Source: Oscillospiraceae bacterium
GTDB taxonomy: Bacteria; Bacillota; Clostridia; Oscillospirales; Ruminococcaceae
Length of the DNA: 5,730 nt
Assembly: GCA_016303195.1 (NCBI GenBank)
Contig: JAEDMD010000130.1
Span: forward strand, 1 to 5,730
Direction: 5' to 3'
Part shown: positions 5,714 through 5,730 of the stretch, in pieces
How the letters are laid out: each line of letters opens with the position of its first letter
Position numbering within the stretch: position 1 is the first letter of the stretch
Program-made: the position numbers and the translations under genes
Notes under the pieces: model-generated
Told to the model about the DNA's origin: nothing
The model's database searches: none
Seen by the model: the letters and a program-made list of their open reading frames with translations, nothing else

Positions 5714-5727
5714 GTTATTATAATAAC
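5714..5727. promoter_or_regulatory. 14-bp perfect palindrome with an embedded -10 box
   Basis: GTTATTATAATAAC is a perfect palindrome and so contains TATAAT on both strands. On the minus strand (5717-5722) it could be the -10 element for the 206-residue gene and mutL, with transcription starting near 5710 and a leader of about 50 nt. The matching -35 region would fall beyond the window edge and cannot be checked. The symmetry could also make it an operator. AT-rich palindromes arise easily by chance, so confidence is low. Confidence 0.35.
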
Positions 5728-5730
5728 GAT

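Overview
The window is a compact block of genes read leftwards (minus strand) from a low-to-mid GC Gram-positive anaerobe. The best fit is a Ruminococcus-like member of the Clostridia. This is inferred from the endonuclease-type MutL, a short Gram-positive-type Hfq, strong AGGAGG-type ribosome binding sites and AT-rich TAATGCG-type intergenic repeats. I could not run a database search, so the genus is a guess.

In transcription order (right to left) the layout is as follows. An AT-rich leader (about 5660-5730) holds a 14-bp palindrome with a possible -10 box. It is followed by an unrecognised 206-residue soluble protein (5039-5659), mismatch repair mutL (2960-5011), and a 153-bp inverted-repeat element resembling a MITE (2802-2954). 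Next come a two-helix membrane protein with an acidic tail (2485-2778) and a 45-residue single-helix microprotein (2333-2470) that overlaps the start of the tRNA modification gene miaA (1408-2349). A 115-bp gap carries an extended -10 promoter, then hfq (1053-1292). Last is the first 345 codons of a membrane-anchored HlyD-type adaptor protein (1037 to the window edge).

The core mutL-miaA-hfq order is a conserved bacterial housekeeping cluster combining mismatch repair, tRNA A37 prenylation and an RNA chaperone. The local novelties are the two small membrane-protein genes and the repeat element between mutL and miaA, the unknown gene ahead of mutL, and the tight coupling (15-nt gap) of hfq to an envelope gene. 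In hfq, mutL and the two-helix gene an in-frame ATG sits directly against the Shine-Dalgarno sequence, and the better-spaced ATG lies 6-9 nt further on. I therefore chose starts shorter than the maximal open frames. I see no tRNA, rRNA, CRISPR array, transposase or convincing intrinsic terminator, and no sign of a defence or other exotic system.
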